Of a stretch of DNA of 21,026 nucleotides, positions 13,830-20,906 are shown one piece after another. Each line of letters begins with the position of its first letter. The first letter of the stretch is position 1. The position numbers and the translations under genes are program-made. This DNA is from Rhizobium leguminosarum (GTDB lineage Bacteria; Pseudomonadota; Alphaproteobacteria; Rhizobiales; Rhizobiaceae): contig NZ_LWBS01000455.1 in the NCBI RefSeq assembly GCF_001652265.1, positions 1 to 21,026 on the forward strand, in the 5' to 3' direction. The notes under the pieces are model-generated. The model ran no database searches. It was not told where the DNA came from and worked only from the letters and a program-made list of their open reading frames with translations.

Positions 13830-14699
13830 GTGCGCAGCAATCCATTCCCATTTTCCTTCCCAGTAGCGTCGAGAGGCTTGTCCCTTGCTCTGCCGGTGGC
13901 GCTCGCCATGGCCGCGGCCGGGTGCAGCTCGGTGCCGCTAAAGGAGGCCGGCACGCTTTCTTCCTACGGCAATCTCGGCGCGCCGAAGGGCAAGCTGTCG
14001 AAATCGCGCGTCTATGTCGATGGGCCGCGCCTTAGCCCGGCAAAGACGGTGAGCATCGTGCCGACGACCTTCGCCTTCAGCGCCGCGACCCGCGTCAAAT
14101 CCGACGCCGACCGCGTGATGGTGGCGAACGCGCTAGACCGGGCGCTCTGCGTTTCGCTCAGCGACAAATATCAGCTGGTCTCTGCCGGTCAGCCGGCGGA
14201 CCTGACAATCCGCTCGGTCGTCACCGACATCGTGCCCACCAACAAGACGATGGCAGGTGTTTCGACCGTCGTGACCGTTGGCACCGGTTTCGTGCTGCCG
14301 GTCGGCGTGCCGCGGCTGCCGGCCGGCCTTGGCGGATTGGCGGTCGAGGCGGAAGCCGTCGATAGCGGCGGCGTGCAGCGGGCGGCGATCGTCTGGTCGC
14401 GCGGGGCAAACTCGCTGCAGAACAACCCCCGCGTTTCCGAAGTCGGCGACGCCTATAGCCTGGCTTCGAAATTCAGCAGCGAGTTTTCCAGCATGCTGAT
14501 CAAAGGCAAGGAGCCGAAGGGACTGGATATCTCGCTGCCCTCAGGGCAGCGGATGAAATCCTGGCTCGGCGGCAAACCGAAATACGCCGCCTGCGACGCC
14601 TTCGGCCGGCCGCCCGGACTGATGGGGGCGGTGGCCGCCAAATACGGCGCGCCGCCGCAATGGACCGAGAAGAAGCCGAAACCGGCCGCGACCTATTGA
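13830..14699 (+). CDS. DUF3313-like outer-membrane lipoprotein
   Basis: This 289-residue protein has a lipoprotein signal peptide: a short basic start, hydrophobic stretch LSLALPVALAMAAAGC, and lipobox cysteine C32. No inner-membrane retention Asp follows the Cys, so the outer membrane is the likely site. The mature part (SSYGNLGAPKG... then RVYVDGPRLSPAKTVSIVPT) resembles the DUF3313 family, whose function is unknown. GTG 13830 was chosen, with GGAGG (13816-13820) nine bases upstream; ATG 13800 lies inside the palindromic repeat and is improbable. The gene has no operon partner in sight and is followed by a strong hairpin. Confidence 0.78.
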   Translation: MRSNPFPFSFPVASRGLSLALPVALAMAAAGCSSVPLKEAGTLSSYGNLGAPKGKLSKSRVYVDGPRLSPAKTVSIVPTTFAFSAATRVKSDADRVMVANALDRALCVSLSDKYQLVSAGQPADLTIRSVVTDIVPTNKTMAGVSTVVTVGTGFVLPVGVPRLPAGLGGLAVEAEAVDSGGVQRAAIVWSRGANSLQNNPRVSEVGDAYSLASKFSSEFSSMLIKGKEPKGLDISLPSGQRMKSWLGGKPKYAACDAFGRPPGLMGAVAAKYGAPPQWTEKKPKPAATY

Positions 14700-14763
14700 G
14701 AGACGATGCACGGCGGCGCCGACTGCCGCCGCGACCAGCACTCGGCCCGCCCCAGGCTGACGG

Positions 14764-14805
14764 GACGGACGGAGCAAAGGCGGCAAGGCTTGTGCTCCGT
14801 CCGTC
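14764..14805. terminator. Hairpin terminator between lipoprotein and acetyltransferase genes
   Basis: GACGGACGGAGCA (14764-14776) and TGCTCCGTCCGTC (14793-14805) are perfect 13-base inverted repeats with a 16-base loop, located between convergent genes. A short T/A-rich tail follows on the plus strand. It probably serves both directions. Confidence 0.7.
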
Positions 14806-14826
14806 TTGAAATCCGTCGCGCTTACG

Positions 14827-15418
14827 TCAGCCGGCGGTTCCGGGCGTCAGCCAGAAATACAATTTGATCTGATCAGGTCTGTCGGAAGGATGCGGGCCGC
14901 GCATGAACAATTCGCCGCCATTGTGTTCGATCACCCGCCGCGAGGCATCGTTGTCCTCGTTGCAGAGGGTGACGAGGCGGTCGAGGCCTTCCTTCGCCGC
15001 AACGGTTAGCAGAAGGCTCAGGGCGGCCGTCGCGCGGCCATTGCGTTGTTTCCACGGCACGACGGAATAGCCTACATGGCCCGGCACCTCGGGCGGCAGC
15101 TCCTCGCTGCCCGCTTGAAAACGCAGGCTGATGCTGCCGCAGAATTCGCCGTCCCAGATCCAGAATAGACGGGTGGTGAGAGGCGGCGGTCCGGATCCGG
15201 CGCGCCGCCTGCCATCAGGAATGAGATCGCCGAGAAACCTTGATCTGTCCTGGCGCAGCCGCTGAAGCTCACCGTGAACATAGGCTTCATCGCCCGCTCG
15301 GCGCGGATCGGGAGACCAGCCGGCGGCGAGCGCCGCTTCGAAGCCCCAACAAGTTTTCCAGATCCGGCGGAAGCAGGACGACGCGGCCGGCAGGCTTTGC
15401 TGGATCTCCAGATGTCAT
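14827..15418 (-). pseudogene. GNAT acetyltransferase with a one-base frameshift
   Basis: Read from ATG 15418, the frame gives MTSGDPAKPAGRVVLLPPDL and is then shifted; it stops at about 15287. Removing one base from the CCCC run at 15344-15347 (GGGG on the coding strand) joins it to a continuous second frame down to TGA 14827, for a conceptual 196 residues. The joined product has GNAT features: FWIWDGEFCGSISLRF, the acetyl-CoA loop VPWKQRNGRATAAL, and LVTLCNEDNDASRRVIEHNG near the end. The enzyme would N-acetylate an unknown amine. Homopolymer position makes either a sequencing error or a true phase change plausible; without a correction the gene is broken. The ribosome site for ATG 15418 is weak. 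Confidence 0.75.
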
Positions 15419-15522
15419 GTCGCACCCAGTTTCGTGTCGCTTACCGACCAATCTTGGCCGCGCAGACAAGCACGACCAACCGGCGATTGGAAGCCGTGCC
15501 AACGGGCTTTCGGCCATCAAAA

Positions 15523-15548
15523 AAGCCCCGCATCTTCATGCGAGGCTT
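15523..15548 (-). terminator. Rho-independent terminator after the BA14K-like gene
   Basis: Read on the minus strand, AAGCCTCGCAT and ATGCGGGGCTT pair around a GAAG loop with one G-U wobble, and six T residues end the structure (plus 15519-15524). It lies 20 bases after the stop of the BA14K-like gene. Confidence 0.85.
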
Positions 15549-15568
15549 GCTCCGATGGACGGGCCGGA

Positions 15569-16063
15569 TTACTGGCACTGACGGCGCGGGCCGTAATTCG
15601 GCTGGTAGGTATTGTCATAGGCGCGGTATGACCGGTAGCGGCTATAGCAATAGTCGGCGTGCGAGCTATAGGCACTCGTACGCGGCTGGGAAGCGATGAT
15701 GCCGCCGAGGAGCGCGCCGGCCGCCAAACCGCCTATTATGGCGCCGGTGTTGTCGTGGTCGTGATACCGGTGGTTATAGCGCCGATCCCAGCCATAGCGG
15801 TCATCGCGGTAGTAGTCCCGGTCGCGGTAGTAGTCCCGGTTGCGATAGTGGTGGCGGTTGCGATACCAAATGCGATTATTGCCGAACTGACCCGGGCAGT
15901 TGGTGAAGTTATTGCAGCCAATAGTCATGATGCGGGCATCGGTGCTTTGAGGCGCCGGCTGCGCCGATTGCACCGGCCTCGGCACGAACGCCGGACCCGC
16001 CGAGGCCGGCATTCCGGAGAAGGCCGTCGCTATCGACAGGGCAATGATGGCGAATCTGTTCAT
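15569..16063 (-). CDS. BA14K-like small exported protein
   Basis: This 164-residue protein has a signal peptide ending near ASA-GP (about residue 22). A low-complexity middle of repeated R-D-Y-Y and R-N-R units (about 65-100) follows, then a glycine-rich hydrophobic segment [18 protein letters not shown] that may span or touch the membrane, and the C-terminal BA14K motif ([16 protein letters not shown]... ending RRQC). BA14K proteins were first noted in Brucella as immunoreactive and are common in Rhizobiales; their role is unclear. ATG 16063 follows AGGTGA at five bases; GTG 16072 is an alternative start but lies within that site. The terminator at 15523-15548 closes the transcript. Confidence 0.85.
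   Translation of the reverse strand: MNRFAIIALSIATAFSGMPASAGPAFVPRPVQSAQPAPQSTDARIMTIGCNNFTNCPGQFGNNRIWYRNRHHYRNRDYYRDRDYYRDDRYGWDRRYNHRYHDHDNTGAIIGGLAAGALLGGIIASQPRTSAYSSHADYCYSRYRSYRAYDNTYQPNYGPRRQCQ
15805..15858. repeat. 18-bp tandem repeat inside the BA14K-like gene
   Basis: The unit CGCGGTAGTAGTCCCGGT occurs exactly twice (15805-15822 and 15823-15840), followed by a decayed copy at 15841-15858. It encodes the repeated Arg-Asp-Tyr-Tyr-Arg segment and could change copy number by slippage without breaking the frame. Confidence 0.8.
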
Positions 16064-16356
16064 TTCACTCACCTTAGGTAAACGGATGTATCCAGGGGAT
16101 AACGCCGGGGAAGGGAATAGGTTTCATTTTGGCATAGAAAGAGGCGGCATATGTGCGCCTTCTCTAACATAAGAGGCTACTCACCGCCGCCGGACAGTAG
16201 GAACCGCCCGGTCCTAAAGCGCTTCAAGAGCGCGATCCGAGCGATCGCCTGAAGCCGTTTCCATCCGCGCTGACAAGATGTGGCCGATCGGGCGCTGGCG
16301 TGAAGCCTCAGAATAATACGCGGGATATTCCGAATCTGGCTCGCGCTCCATCAGGC
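16064..16356. other. Intergenic stretch with no recognised gene
   Basis: This space of about 290 bases must include the BA14K-gene promoter (minus strand). It holds short palindromic bits such as AGCGCTT near 16217 and GCGATC/GATCGC near 16231-16247, but nothing long enough to name. No tRNA or small-RNA structure was recognised. Confidence 0.4.
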
Positions 16357-16566
16357 TCACCTTCCGCCAGCCAGCAATCGGAGCTGGCTTTCGTCATGAA
16401 CACCCTGGCGGTAAAGCTCGATGATGAGGGCACCAAGACGGTCGGCCTCCTTGCCTGCTCTGTCGATCTTTAGCCCGCTACAGAGGGCTTCGTGGACACG
16501 CCTGCACACGTCCAGATCTTCCGAGGCGAGCGGTTCGTCACGCGTGCTGAACAGCTTGTCTGACAT
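16357..16566 (-). CDS. Small hypothetical protein, helical
   Basis: This 69-residue acidic and helical protein (MSDKLFSTRDEPLASEDLDV...) has a central EALCSGLKIDRAGKEADRLG and ends LYRQGVHDESQLRLLAGGR. The pattern of a short helix, a lysine/aspartate turn and a final 'QGVHDES' helix resembles small conserved hypothetical proteins of Rhizobiaceae, but no function is known to the annotator. ATG 16566 was chosen because AGGG lies upstream and the residues before it look unlike coding sequence. The 5' region up to 16763 is AT-rich (poly-A/T runs near 16608-16673), consistent with a promoter. Confidence 0.6.
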   Translation of the reverse strand: MSDKLFSTRDEPLASEDLDVCRRVHEALCSGLKIDRAGKEADRLGALIIELYRQGVHDESQLRLLAGGR

Positions 16567-16763
16567 CGCAATCTGCCCTTTTTGGATGCCGTGAATCGCT
16601 TTCGTGGAAAAAAGATAATTTCGCGATCTTTGCTCTGCAAGATGGGCGAAGGTCCGAAATTCAAAAAACAATTTTGGCCGCGCGGGAAGATACGGGCGCG
16701 GGCGGCGGCACGAGATGAGTCCGATCAACGCGTCGGCGGGACGGATGGGTGCTAGCGTGAGAT

Positions 16764-16940
16764 CTACTTGGTTGCGGGACCCTGGCCGCTTTGTTGCGCC
16801 AGGCGCAGCTCTTTCAGCCGCTTGGTTTTTTCGCGGCGGGCCCGCTGCTCCGCCTCGATGGTTTCCTTGGCGGCTCGCTCGGTGTTTTCGAAACGATCCT
16901 GCCGGTAAGCCTTTGATGAGGGTTCACGTTCTCTTTTCAT
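16764..16940 (-). CDS. Small highly charged hypothetical protein
   Basis: This 58-residue product is almost wholly helical and charged (MKREREPSSKAYRQDRFENT... then AEQRARREKTKRLKELRLAQ), with basic residues spaced as in a short coiled coil. It has no signal peptide or membrane span. Start ATG 16940 is the likely one, although no strong ribosome site precedes it; a longer frame reaches 17000. It resembles small conserved hypothetical proteins of rhizobia. Binding to nucleic acid is possible from the charge, but this is a guess. Confidence 0.5.
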   Translation of the reverse strand: MKREREPSSKAYRQDRFENTERAAKETIEAEQRARREKTKRLKELRLAQQSGQGPATK

Positions 16941-17049
16941 GGCCGCTAAACGCAAATCGGCGAAAACGGTTTCATGGGAAAATGCGTAACTGGCCGTCAA
17001 TCGAACGACATGGCCTGGCGGCCTGGGCGTGGGGACGCCAAACAGCCAG

Positions 17050-17265
17050 TCACCATTTATAATTCACTCTACCGGTCGTATCCGTCACGTGCGTGCGCAC
17101 CTTTGCCCGCGGCAGCTTTCTGTTTTGGTCGATCGACCTCTGCTGCACCGTTTTGGCCGGGCATTTGACGGCGTGGCCTGCTGCGTTCCTGCAAGGTGCG
17201 GCGGAAGCGGGATTGGCGGAGATCATGGCGATGGAGATTGCCGCAAGCAGGTTGATACGGAGCAT
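17050..17265 (-). CDS. Small secreted protein with a two-cysteine motif
   Basis: This 71-residue protein has a standard signal peptide (MLRINLLAAISIAMISANPA, cleavage after ASA at about residue 22). The mature part begins APCRNAAGHAVKCPAKT, where two cysteines 10 residues apart may form a disulphide, and continues as a basic tail. Small periplasmic proteins with a C-R-x-x-x-G-x-x-x-K-C-P pattern are frequent in alphaproteobacteria; their function is unknown. ATG 17265 is preceded by GGGTGA at a good distance. Confidence 0.65.
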   Translation of the reverse strand: MLRINLLAAISIAMISANPASAAPCRNAAGHAVKCPAKTVQQRSIDQNRKLPRAKVRTHVTDTTGRVNYKW

Positions 17266-17334
17266 CGGAATTCACCCAGTTTAGCCGCGTGGAGATTAAA
17301 ATTGGTCATGCCGTTGTCAAGCCGTTCATGGCAA

Positions 17335-17357
17335 CCGGGCGCCTCGTCGGCGCCCGG
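17335..17357. terminator. Hairpin terminator after the alpha/beta hydrolase gene
   Basis: CCGGGCGCC (17335-17343) and GGCGCCCGG (17349-17357) pair perfectly around a 5-base loop, 12 bases beyond the stop of the hydrolase on the minus strand. There is no long U tract. Confidence 0.65.
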
Positions 17358-17369
17358 CAACATCACGGA

Positions 17370-18206
17370 TCAGCCTTTGATGAAGGCGAGGATGTCGGGA
17401 TTTATGATGTCGGCATGGGTGGTGCACATGCCATGCGGGAATTTCTCGTAAACCTTCAGGGTGGCATTCTGCAGCAGCTTGGACGAGAGCAGGGCGGAAT
17501 CGGCGATCGGCACGATCTGGTCGTCATCGCCGTGCATGACCAGCGTCGGCACGGTGATGATCTTTAGGTCTTCGGTGAAGTCGGTCTCCGAAAAGGCCTT
17601 GATGCCGTCGTAATGCGCCTTGGCGCCGCCGATCATACCCTGGCGCCACCAATTGTTGATGACCGGTTCCAGGACCTTCGCGCCCGGCCGGTTGAAGCTG
17701 TAGAACGGACCGGCCGGCAGATCGTGATAGAACTGCGCGCGATTGTCGGCGAGCTGCTTGCGCAGGCCATCGAAGACTTCTATCGGCAGGCCGCCGGGAT
17801 TGGCATCCGATTTGACCATGATGGGCGGCACGGCGCCGATGATGACGAGCTTGGCGACGCGGCCCTGAGGCTGGCCGTGGCGGGCGACGTAGTGGGTCGC
17901 TTCGCCGCCGCCGGTGGAGTGGCCGACATGGACGGTGTTCCTAAGATCGAGATGCTCGACGACGGCTGCGGCATCGGCCGCATAATGGTCCATGTCGTGA
18001 CCGTCGCCTACCTGGGTCGAGCGGCCATGGCCACGCCGGTCATGGGCGACCACCCGATAGCCCTTCTCGAGAAAGAACAGCATCTGGGCGTCCCAGTCGT
18101 CGGAGGATAGCGGCCAGCCGTGATGGAACATGATCTGCTGGGCGCTCTTCGGCCCCCAATCCTTGTAGAAGATTTCAACGCCGTCCTTGGTGGTAACCGT
18201 GCTCAT
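17370..18206 (-). CDS. Alpha/beta hydrolase, cofactor-free chloroperoxidase/esterase type
   Basis: This 278-residue protein closely follows the non-heme haloperoxidase pattern. It has the oxyanion region HHGWPLSSDDWD, HDRRGHGRS, the nucleophile elbow GHSTGGG with S97, acid D229 in HGDDDQIVP and H258 in FPHGM. These enzymes act as esterases and, with acetate and peroxide, can produce peracids that halogenate in vitro; the natural substrate is not known. No signal peptide is present, so it is cytosolic. ATG 18206 has GGAG about seven bases upstream. Its upstream leader carries a GTTGG-rich repeat (18219-18246). It is a single-gene unit closed by the hairpin at 17335-17357. Confidence 0.93.
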   Translation of the reverse strand: MSTVTTKDGVEIFYKDWGPKSAQQIMFHHGWPLSSDDWDAQMLFFLEKGYRVVAHDRRGHGRSTQVGDGHDMDHYAADAAAVVEHLDLRNTVHVGHSTGGGEATHYVARHGQPQGRVAKLVIIGAVPPIMVKSDANPGGLPIEVFDGLRKQLADNRAQFYHDLPAGPFYSFNRPGAKVLEPVINNWWRQGMIGGAKAHYDGIKAFSETDFTEDLKIITVPTLVMHGDDDQIVPIADSALLSSKLLQNATLKVYEKFPHGMCTTHADIINPDILAFIKG

Positions 18207-18218
18207 CTTTTGGCTCCG

Positions 18219-18246
18219 TTGGTTGGGGTTGGTTGGGTTGGTTGGA
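18219..18246. repeat. Tandem TTGGTTGGG repeat in the hydrolase leader
   Basis: Three near-identical units follow each other (TTGGTTGGGG, TTGGTTGGG, TTGGTTGGA), starting 13 bases beyond the hydrolase start codon on the upstream side. The hydrolase transcript would carry the C-rich complement. The copy number could vary by slippage. Confidence 0.75.
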
Positions 18247-18563
18247 TTAATGCGTCAGAAGTTTGCGCTGTTGCCTGCAGAATTGACAAGGCCACGAGCG
18301 CCGTTGGGCCGGAGGCTAGGGGCAAGAAGGTCGCGCCTGATCAACCCGAATATGTTGATGTTCTTATTGAATGCCTCTTTCTATTCTATTGATATGACGG
18401 AATTTTGTATGTCTCCGTGGGATGGGTATAGCACCCGCCCATTTCGCATGACGCGAGGGGCGGTATCTCGGCTGTCGGACGCCTCAGTCTCGTTCGTCAT
18501 GGGCGTAGCGAAGGTGACTGGTTTAACGGCGAACGTCTGTAATGAGCCATTTTTTTGATATTC

Positions 18564-18608
18564 GTTCAATATATCCGTCCGGGTAGTTCAATATGTCTGT
18601 CCGGGGTA
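18564..18608. repeat. Direct repeat pair, 22-23 bases each
   Basis: The units at 18564-18585 and 18586-18608 both read GTTCAATAT, then a TCCGTCC or TCTGTCC core, then GGGTA. They lie head to tail without a gap. Such doubled units occur at the ends of some insertion sequences (IS21-like), so this may be an IS scar, but no transposase accompanies it here. Confidence 0.6.
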
Positions 18609-18655
18609 GGTGTATTCCCGTTCTGCCGCCGCGTGCATGCCGCTGCGGGCGCTCA

Positions 18656-18684
18656 CTTGAACGCGGTTCATCGCCCAACCATCT
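18656..18684 (+). promoter_or_regulatory. Candidate RpoH (heat-shock sigma) promoter of the protease gene
   Basis: CTTGAA (18656-18661) and CCATCT (18679-18684) are separated by 17 bases. This matches, with one mismatch, the rhizobial RpoH consensus as remembered (CTTGAA-N17-CCANAT). Transcription would begin near 18691, leaving a leader of roughly 87 bases that contains the hairpin CCGTCGC/GCGACGG (18713-18730). Confidence 0.5.
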
Positions 18685-18777
18685 AATCCTCATACAACAG
18701 CGCCATGGCGGACCGTCGCAACCGCGACGGCTTTGCCGGCGGCGGGACGGCCGTTATTGCCGCCTGAGGATCAAATA

Positions 18778-19734
18778 ATGGGTTACATGGATAAGGACAT
18801 AGCGCCTCAGAATGATGGGGCGCTGATCGATGCCTATTCGCAATCGATCGCAGCAGCAATCGACATCGTCGGGCCGGCGGTCAGCCGGATCGAGAGGGTG
18901 GCCGGCCGGCAGGGGCACGGGTCGGGTTTCGCCGTCTCACCTGACGGCCTGATCATCACCAACAACCATGTCGTCGATGACGCCAAGGTCGTTCGCATCA
19001 CCACGCCTGACGGATTCGTCACCGAGGGCCGGGTGTTGGGTCGCGATGTCGATACCGACATCGCCCTTATTCGCGCCAATACAAGCACCGGCGCCTGGGC
19101 GAGGCTCGGAGATTCCCAGCGCCTGCGCAGGGGCCATATCGCGATCGCGATCGGAAACCCGCTCGGCTTCGAATGGACTGTTACCGCCGGCATCGTCTCG
19201 GCGCTCGGCCGGTCGATGCGGGCGGCAAGCGGCCGGCTGATGGAAGATGTCATCCAGACCGATGCGGCGCTCAATCCCGGCAACTCGGGCGGGCCACTGG
19301 TGTCGTCAGGCGGAGAGGTCATCGGCGTCAACACTGCCGTCATCCAGGGCGCGCAGAGCATCGCCTTTGCCGTGGCGTCGAATACGGCCAATTTCGTGGT
19401 TTCGGAGATTCTCCGCTATGGCCAGGTCAGGCGCGCCTTCATCGGCATAGCAGGCGATACGATCGTGCTGCCGCGCCGGGTGGCACTGGCGGCGGGCACG
19501 GTGCAGACGACCTCCGTTCGCATCCGCCGCGTCGAACCGGAGGGGCCGGCGGCAAGGGGCGGACTGCAGGAGGGCGATTATATTCTCGCCATCGATGGCA
19601 GCCCGGTCGGCGGCGTCGACGATATCGTCCGATTGATGGATGGCAGCAGGATCGGCAGGGATACGGAAATCTTGGTATTCTCGGTGGCCGGCCGGATCGA
19701 GAAGAAGATCTTGCTGCCGATGGCCCGGTCCTGA
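18778..19734 (+). CDS. HtrA-like trypsin-type serine protease with PDZ domain, no signal peptide
   Basis: This 318-residue serine endopeptidase has catalytic H64 (TNNHVV), D94 (DVDTDIAL) and S170 (NPGNSGGPL), all intact. A PDZ domain fills about 225-315 (VEPEGPAARGGLQEGDYILA). Unlike DegP/DegS it shows no signal peptide or membrane anchor: the N-terminus MGYMDKDIAPQNDG is polar, so it may remain in the cytosol. Family members degrade misfolded proteins, but the target here is unknown. ATG 18778 has GAGGA seven bases upstream; the 333-residue longer frame lacks one. A candidate heat-shock promoter lies upstream. It converges with dusA. Confidence 0.9.
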   Translation: MGYMDKDIAPQNDGALIDAYSQSIAAAIDIVGPAVSRIERVAGRQGHGSGFAVSPDGLIITNNHVVDDAKVVRITTPDGFVTEGRVLGRDVDTDIALIRANTSTGAWARLGDSQRLRRGHIAIAIGNPLGFEWTVTAGIVSALGRSMRAASGRLMEDVIQTDAALNPGNSGGPLVSSGGEVIGVNTAVIQGAQSIAFAVASNTANFVVSEILRYGQVRRAFIGIAGDTIVLPRRVALAAGTVQTTSVRIRRVEPEGPAARGGLQEGDYILAIDGSPVGGVDDIVRLMDGSRIGRDTEILVFSVAGRIEKKILLPMARS

Positions 19735-19752
19735 CGCCGCACTTCGGCGTCA
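19732..19752. terminator. Hairpin at the protease stop codon
   Basis: TGACGCCG (19732-19739, its first three bases being the stop codon) and CGGCGTCA (19745-19752) pair perfectly over a 5-base loop. It lies between the convergent protease and dusA genes. No U tract is visible. Confidence 0.5.
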
Positions 19753-19771
19753 TGACAAGGCGTCACTAACG

Positions 19772-20773
19772 TCAGGCGCTGACCACCTCTTGCTCCGTCC
19801 CCGAAAAATCCACTGCCGCAAAGGCTGCGGCCAGTACCTCCGGCCCGGCGCCGCTTTTCGCGGCATCGGTGGAGAGGATCTGGCGGTAGCGGCGGGCACC
19901 GGGCAGGCCGGTGAAGAGGCCGACCATATGGCGCGCCACGTGCTGCAGCCGACCGCCGCTGGCGATGTGACGTTCGGCATAGGCCATCATCCGATCGCGC
20001 AACGCTTCCCAGTCCGGTTCGGCCGCAGGCGCACCAAAGAAGCGCTGGTCGATGTCGGCAAGGATCGCGGCATTCTGATAGGCGGCGCGGCCGAGCATGA
20101 CGCCATCGACATAGGCGAGGTGGGCAGCCGCCTCGTCGAGCGTGCGGATGCCGCCGTTGATGCCGATGAAGACATCGGGCCAACGCTGTTTCATCCGGTA
20201 GACGATCTCGTAGTCGAGCGGCGGTATCTCACGGTTCTCCTTGGGACTCAGGCCCTTCAGCCAGGCCTTGCGGGCATGGATCCAGATCGCGTCGGCGCCG
20301 GCGTCGAGAACGCGGCTGATCAGCTCCGGCAGCGCCTGTTCCGGTTCCTGCTCGTCGACGCCGATCCGGCATTTCACCGTCACCGGCACGGTCGCCACCG
20401 CCTTCATCGCCGCGACGCATGCGGCCACCGTTTCCGGCGTCAGCATCAGGCAGGCGCCGAAGGTGCCCGACTGCACACGGTCGGAGGGGCAGCCGACATT
20501 GAGGTTGATCTCGTCATAGCCATAGGGCTGGGCGATCGTCACCGCCTCGGCAAGCTTTGCCGGGTCCGATCCGCCGAGCTGCAGCGCCAGCGGGTGCTCG
20601 GCGGCGTCATGACCGAGCAGCCGATCGCGCGGGCCGTGGATGATCGCATCGGCCACCACCATCTCGGTATAGAGCAGCGCCTCGCGGCTGATCTGGCGGT
20701 GGAAATAACGGCAATGCCGATCCGTCCAGTCGATCATCGGGGCGACCGCAAAAACTGGCCTCTTCTGCGTCAT
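19772..20773 (-). CDS. dusA: tRNA-dihydrouridine(20/20a) synthase DusA
   Basis: This 333-residue FMN enzyme reduces uridine 20/20a in the tRNA D-loop with NADPH. It shows the DusA opening FAVAPMIDWTDRHCRYFHRQ, ALLYTEMV, the active-site loop NLNVGCPSDRVQSGTFGACL (C95 in GCPS is the catalytic acid), and GINGGIRTLDEA and DGVMLGRAAYQN for FMN phosphate binding. Length is normal for DusA. ATG 20773 (MTQKRPVFAV) agrees with the family start and has GGAA five bases upstream; a longer 378-residue frame starts at 20908, at the intron border, and is not preferred. Promoter signals should lie in the 133 bases between the start and the group II intron end at about 20907. Confidence 0.95.
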   Translation of the reverse strand: MTQKRPVFAVAPMIDWTDRHCRYFHRQISREALLYTEMVVADAIIHGPRDRLLGHDAAEHPLALQLGGSDPAKLAEAVTIAQPYGYDEINLNVGCPSDRVQSGTFGACLMLTPETVAACVAAMKAVATVPVTVKCRIGVDEQEPEQALPELISRVLDAGADAIWIHARKAWLKGLSPKENREIPPLDYEIVYRMKQRWPDVFIGINGGIRTLDEAAAHLAYVDGVMLGRAAYQNAAILADIDQRFFGAPAAEPDWEALRDRMMAYAERHIASGGRLQHVARHMVGLFTGLPGARRYRQILSTDAAKSGAGPEVLAAAFAAVDFSGTEQEVVSA

Positions 20774-20906
20774 CGACGTTCCATTGTTCGTTGTTCCCGG
20801 GTGCCGCAGCGCGGCGCCGTCACCGCCGTATGGGGCGGGATCATCCATAAGCGCGCATATAACACTTGCCGGCACGATCGACAAATGACGGCCGCCCGCA
20901 ATCGGC

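Larger units (their letters stand above)
18207..18777. other. Gene-poor intergenic stretch with AT-rich patches and repeats
   Basis: No persuasive gene was found in these 571 bases. Short frames on either strand (for example 18381-18569 minus) lack a ribosome site and family features. Hand counts of the rows at 18361-18420 and 18541-18600 give about 35% GC, far below the flanks, while the row between them (18421-18480) is about 63%. The stretch holds a GTTGG repeat, a pair of 22-23 base direct repeats and, at its right end, a candidate heat-shock promoter and leader of the protease gene. It may be the remains of an old insertion. Confidence 0.5.

Noticed and set aside
15659..16081. Valine/isoleucine-rich plus-strand frame (140 residues) that looks like a membrane protein
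   Set aside because: It is the mirror of the Tyr/Arg/Asp repeats of the BA14K-like gene, so its hydrophobicity is an artefact.
18381..18569. 62-residue minus-strand frame in the AT-rich gap
   Set aside because: It has a TTG start, no ribosome site, no family resemblance and odd composition. It may be a scar of former coding DNA but cannot be supported as a gene.
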